Source: Gammaproteobacteria bacterium (lineage in GTDB: Bacteria; Pseudomonadota; Gammaproteobacteria; Steroidobacterales; Woeseiaceae). From it: DNA of 9,125 nucleotides. The notes beneath the pieces are model-generated. The model saw only the letters and a list, made by a program, of their open reading frames with translations. It searched no databases and was not told where the DNA came from. How positions within the stretch are numbered: the stretch's first letter is position 1; every line of letters starts with the position of its first letter. A program made the translations under genes and the position numbers. Below, piece after piece: positions 6,749-9,125 of the stretch. The stretch is from positions 1 to 9,125 of the forward strand of contig JAOUNK010000117.1 of the NCBI GenBank assembly GCA_029881015.1, written 5' to 3'.

Positions 6749-6755
6749 CGTTCCT

Positions 6756-7688
6756 ATGACCGAAAAAGAAGCAGGCAAGGTAGATACTGTAGTCGAAATG
6801 GCCAAGCCGGCCTCCCAACAGAAGATCGACACTTCGTCACCGTCTCATATATTCAACGAGATGCGGCACAGCCCCGAACAGATCAAGGATCTGTTTCGCA
6901 ACGGCAAGTACCCCTACAAGACGAGGATCCGCAAGGCTTCCTACGAGAAGCACAAGGAGGAGCTGCAAGTCGAGCTGCTGAAGGTGCAGAGCTGGGTCAA
7001 GGAGACGGGCCAGCGTATGGTCATCCTGTTCGAAGGGCGTGACGCGGCGGGCAAGGGTGGCACGATCAAGCGCTTCATGGAGCATCTGAACCCCCGCGCT
7101 TCGCGCGTCGTGGCACTGGAAAAACCGACAGACCACGAGAAGGGTGAATGGTACTTCCAGCGCTATATCAAGCACCTGCCGACGGCAGGCGAAATGGTGT
7201 TCTTCGACCGCTCCTGGTACAACCGCGCGGGCGTCGAAAGAGTCATGGGGTTTTGCGATTCGCTCGAATACCTCGAGTTCATGCGCCAGGTGCCCGATCT
7301 CGAACGCATGCTCGTACGCTCCGGAATCCGCCTTTTCAAGTACTGGTTCTCGGTGACCCACGAGGAGCAGGAGCGGCGCTTCAATTCACGCCTCGGCGAT
7401 CCGCTCAAGCAGTGGAAACTGAGCCCCATCGATCGGGAGTCGCAGGGCAAGTGGGATGAATACACCGAGGCCAAGGAAGCCATGTTCTTTTATACCGATA
7501 CGGCTGACGCGCCCTGGACGATCGTGAAGTCCGACGACAAGAAGCGGGCTCGTCTCAATTGCATGCAGCACTTCCTGTCCAAGCTCGACTACCCGGGCAA
7601 GAACGAGCACGTGGTCCGCGGGCCCGACCCCCTGATCGTAGGGTCATCCTCGCAAGTCATTGAAAAAGACCGTCATCTCTGGGGTTAA
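6756..7688 (+). CDS. ppk2: polyphosphate kinase 2 (PPK2 family)
   Basis: PPK2 enzymes move phosphate between inorganic polyphosphate and nucleoside diphosphates or monophosphates, usually making ATP or GTP from polyphosphate, in the cytoplasm. This 310-residue protein is a single-domain member. The Walker A loop is GRDAAGKG (94-101) and is followed by TIKRF. The Walker B/lid-proximal motif DRSWYNR is at 151-157, with VMGF just after. WYFQRYIKHLP, LFKYWFSV and RRFNSRLGDPLKQWKLSPID are further family hallmarks. The first ~45 residues are a polar, variable extension. The single-domain length and these motifs suggest the class I group, which acts mainly on nucleoside diphosphates; that subclass is an inference. 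The gene lies downstream of the fda terminator and upstream of ffs, so it is probably monocistronic. Confidence 0.95.
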   Translation: MTEKEAGKVDTVVEMAKPASQQKIDTSSPSHIFNEMRHSPEQIKDLFRNGKYPYKTRIRKASYEKHKEELQVELLKVQSWVKETGQRMVILFEGRDAAGKGGTIKRFMEHLNPRASRVVALEKPTDHEKGEWYFQRYIKHLPTAGEMVFFDRSWYNRAGVERVMGFCDSLEYLEFMRQVPDLERMLVRSGIRLFKYWFSVTHEEQERRFNSRLGDPLKQWKLSPIDRESQGKWDEYTEAKEAMFFYTDTADAPWTIVKSDDKKRARLNCMQHFLSKLDYPGKNEHVVRGPDPLIVGSSSQVIEKDRHLWG

Positions 7689-7710
7689 GCGGCAAACCGA
7701 CTATCCCTCG

Positions 7711-7739
7711 TTGTATTGGCGCGGGCCAGCGGCGATAAT
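7711..7739 (+). promoter_or_regulatory. promoter of the SRP RNA gene
   Basis: TTGTAT (-35, 7711-7716) and GATAAT (-10, 7734-7739; five of six consensus bases) are separated by 17 bp. The predicted RNA 5' end at 7747 lies 7 nt beyond the -10. The bases between -10 and start, CGCCGCC, form a GC-only discriminator like those of stringently controlled stable-RNA promoters. Confidence 0.75.
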
Positions 7740-7746
7740 CGCCGCC

Positions 7747-7852
<106 letters not shown>

Positions 7853-7906
7853 ACTTTACGTTACACTTGTCCGTCCGGAATCAGCCCCACAGGCAGCCGA
7901 TCTTCT

Positions 7907-9125
7907 ATGAGTTACCTCGTCCTGGCCCGCAAATGGCGGCCCAAAGACTTCGCGGATACCGTTGGCCAGGAGCACGTACTCCAGGCCCTGACCAATGCCC
8001 TGGATTCCGGCCGCTTACACCATGCCTATCTGTTTACCGGTACGCGTGGCGTGGGCAAGACGACCATCGCACGTATCCTCGCGAAGGCGCTCAACTGCGA
8101 GACGGGGGTCACGTCGGCACCCTGCGGCAAGTGCAGTGCCTGCCTGGAAATCGATGAGGGCCGCTTTGTCGACCTGATTGAAGTGGATGCGGCGTCGAAT
8201 ACCAAGGTCGATGACACGCGCGACCTCCTGGACAATGTCCAGTACGCGCCGGCGCGGGGGCGCTACAAGGTGTACCTCATCGACGAAGTGCACATGCTGT
8301 CGAAGAGTTCGTTCAATGCGTTATTGAAGACGCTCGAAGAGCCGCCACCGCATGTGAAGTTCCTGCTCGCGACGACAGACCCGCAAAAACTGCCCGTGAC
8401 CGTCCTGTCGCGGTGCCTGCAGTTCAACCTCAAACGCATGACGCCGCGGCTGATCTCGGATCGCCTGGCACACATCTGCGAGGCCGAGTCCATCGAGGCG
8501 GAAACCAATGCACTGGCGACCATCGCCCGAGCTGCCGATGGCAGTATGCGCGATGCGCTGAGCCTGCTCGACCAGGCAATTGCGTATTGCGGCGGCAAGA
8601 TCGAAGAGCCTCTGGTTGCGACGATGCTTGGCACGATCGATCGGGACCACGTGGTACGATTACTGCGCCTCCTCGCCGCCAATGACGCGAAGGGAATCAT
8701 CGATGCCATTCGCGAGATCGACGAGCAGTTTCCCAACTACTCGCGGTTGCTGGAGGACCTCGCGAGGGACCTGCAGCGGATTGCCGTCTACCAGGTCGTC
8801 GGCACGTGTGACAGCGAGGACGACCTGAGCGAGCAGGAGTACGCGGAGCTGTCCGAGGCATTGCCGACAGCGGATGTGCAGCTGTTCTATCAGGTGGCCA
8901 TCCTGGGCCGGCGCGACCTGCAACTGGCACCGGACCCGCGCAGCGGGGCAGAGATGACCCTGTTGCGCATGCTCGCGTTCAGGCCGGCCGCAGCGGCCGA
9001 GGGCGGGACCGCGTCTGGCGGTAGTACGGCGCGCGGTTCTCGGGCCGACAAGCGCCCGGAGTCCAGGACGCGCACAGCCGCGGCGAGCGGAGCCGCAGCG
9101 GCCGTGTCGACACACACGTGGGTCG
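7907..9125 (+). CDS. dnaX: DNA polymerase III subunits gamma and tau (partial, 3' end missing)
   Basis: DnaX is the ATP-driven motor of the clamp loader and, as tau, links polymerase cores to the helicase at the replication fork. The first 406 residues are visible. The N-terminus MSYLVLARKWRP is typical. Walker A GTRGVGKT is at 45-52, the zinc-module cysteines at 64, 73, 76 and 79 (the same numbers as in E. coli), Walker B with DEVH at 126-129, and the SRC motif with its arginine finger at 168-170. Domain III follows. From about residue 358 the chain becomes an Ala/Gly/Ser/Arg-rich linker, as expected before the tau-specific domains. The reading frame leaves the window open, so any frameshift site producing gamma lies outside. 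The ribosome site is weak (AGG 13 nt upstream). Its position just after ffs is common in gammaproteobacteria. Confidence 0.97.
   Translation, partial: MSYLVLARKWRPKDFADTVGQEHVLQALTNALDSGRLHHAYLFTGTRGVGKTTIARILAKALNCETGVTSAPCGKCSACLEIDEGRFVDLIEVDAASNTKVDDTRDLLDNVQYAPARGRYKVYLIDEVHMLSKSSFNALLKTLEEPPPHVKFLLATTDPQKLPVTVLSRCLQFNLKRMTPRLISDRLAHICEAESIEAETNALATIARAADGSMRDALSLLDQAIAYCGGKIEEPLVATMLGTIDRDHVVRLLRLLAANDAKGIIDAIREIDEQFPNYSRLLEDLARDLQRIAVYQVVGTCDSEDDLSEQEYAELSEALPTADVQLFYQVAILGRRDLQLAPDPRSGAEMTLLRMLAFRPAAAAEGGTASGGSTARGSRADKRPESRTRTAAASGAAAAVSTHTWV

Noticed and set aside
6744..6755. GTG start four codons upstream for ppk2
   Set aside because: The GTG is itself part of the GGTGAG ribosome site for the ATG at 6756, and no separate ribosome site precedes it.
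7729..7745. Hairpin GCGGCG-ATAAT-CGCCGC as a terminator for ppk2
   Set aside because: No T-run follows and the hairpin coincides with the -10 box and discriminator of the SRP RNA promoter.

Overview
The window looks like the chromosome of a GC-rich proteobacterium, most likely a gammaproteobacterium. The evidence is the short 4.5S-type SRP RNA directly upstream of dnaX, an E. coli-like DnaX N-terminus with its zinc-module cysteines at the same residue numbers, and strong GC bias at third codon positions. The class assignment is an inference; I cannot place it at genus level. I saw no insertion sequence, CRISPR array or tRNA gene.

Region 1 (1-5472, minus strand) is one tightly packed operon, read from right to left. 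First comes an NfnA/SudB-like FAD/NAD [2Fe-2S] oxidoreductase with an unusual N-terminal extension. Next is an NfnB/SudA/GltD-like two-FAD, two-[4Fe-4S] subunit. Then come the fused gamma-alpha subunit and the beta subunit of a 2-oxoacid:ferredoxin oxidoreductase, and last the first 12 codons of another gene. The gene junctions are 0 bp, 10 bp, a 4-bp ATGA overlap and 2 bp, so the genes are probably co-translated. The likely logic is oxidative decarboxylation of a 2-oxoacid, or its reversal, with electrons exchanged through ferredoxin or direct contact with an Nfn-type NAD(P)H module.

The most unusual feature is the first gene. Its first ~65 residues look like the N-terminal DNA-binding domain of phage-type tyrosine recombinases (the DUF6538 type). 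This is fused in frame to an otherwise complete NfnA-like flavoprotein, with no internal start codon near the usual family start. A 10-bp direct repeat with a 21-bp period sits immediately in front of this gene.

Region 2 (5473-5708) is a 236-bp divergent intergenic region with that repeat, a 10-bp palindrome and a possible -10 box. Region 3 (5709-7688, plus strand) holds a bacterial class I fructose-bisphosphate aldolase (fda), ended by a strong intrinsic terminator, then a polyphosphate kinase 2 gene. Region 4 (7689-9125) holds the SRP RNA gene (ffs) with a recognisable promoter, followed by dnaX, which runs off the right edge. Regions 3 and 4 are ordinary core metabolism and housekeeping; the novelty lies in the minus-strand redox operon.
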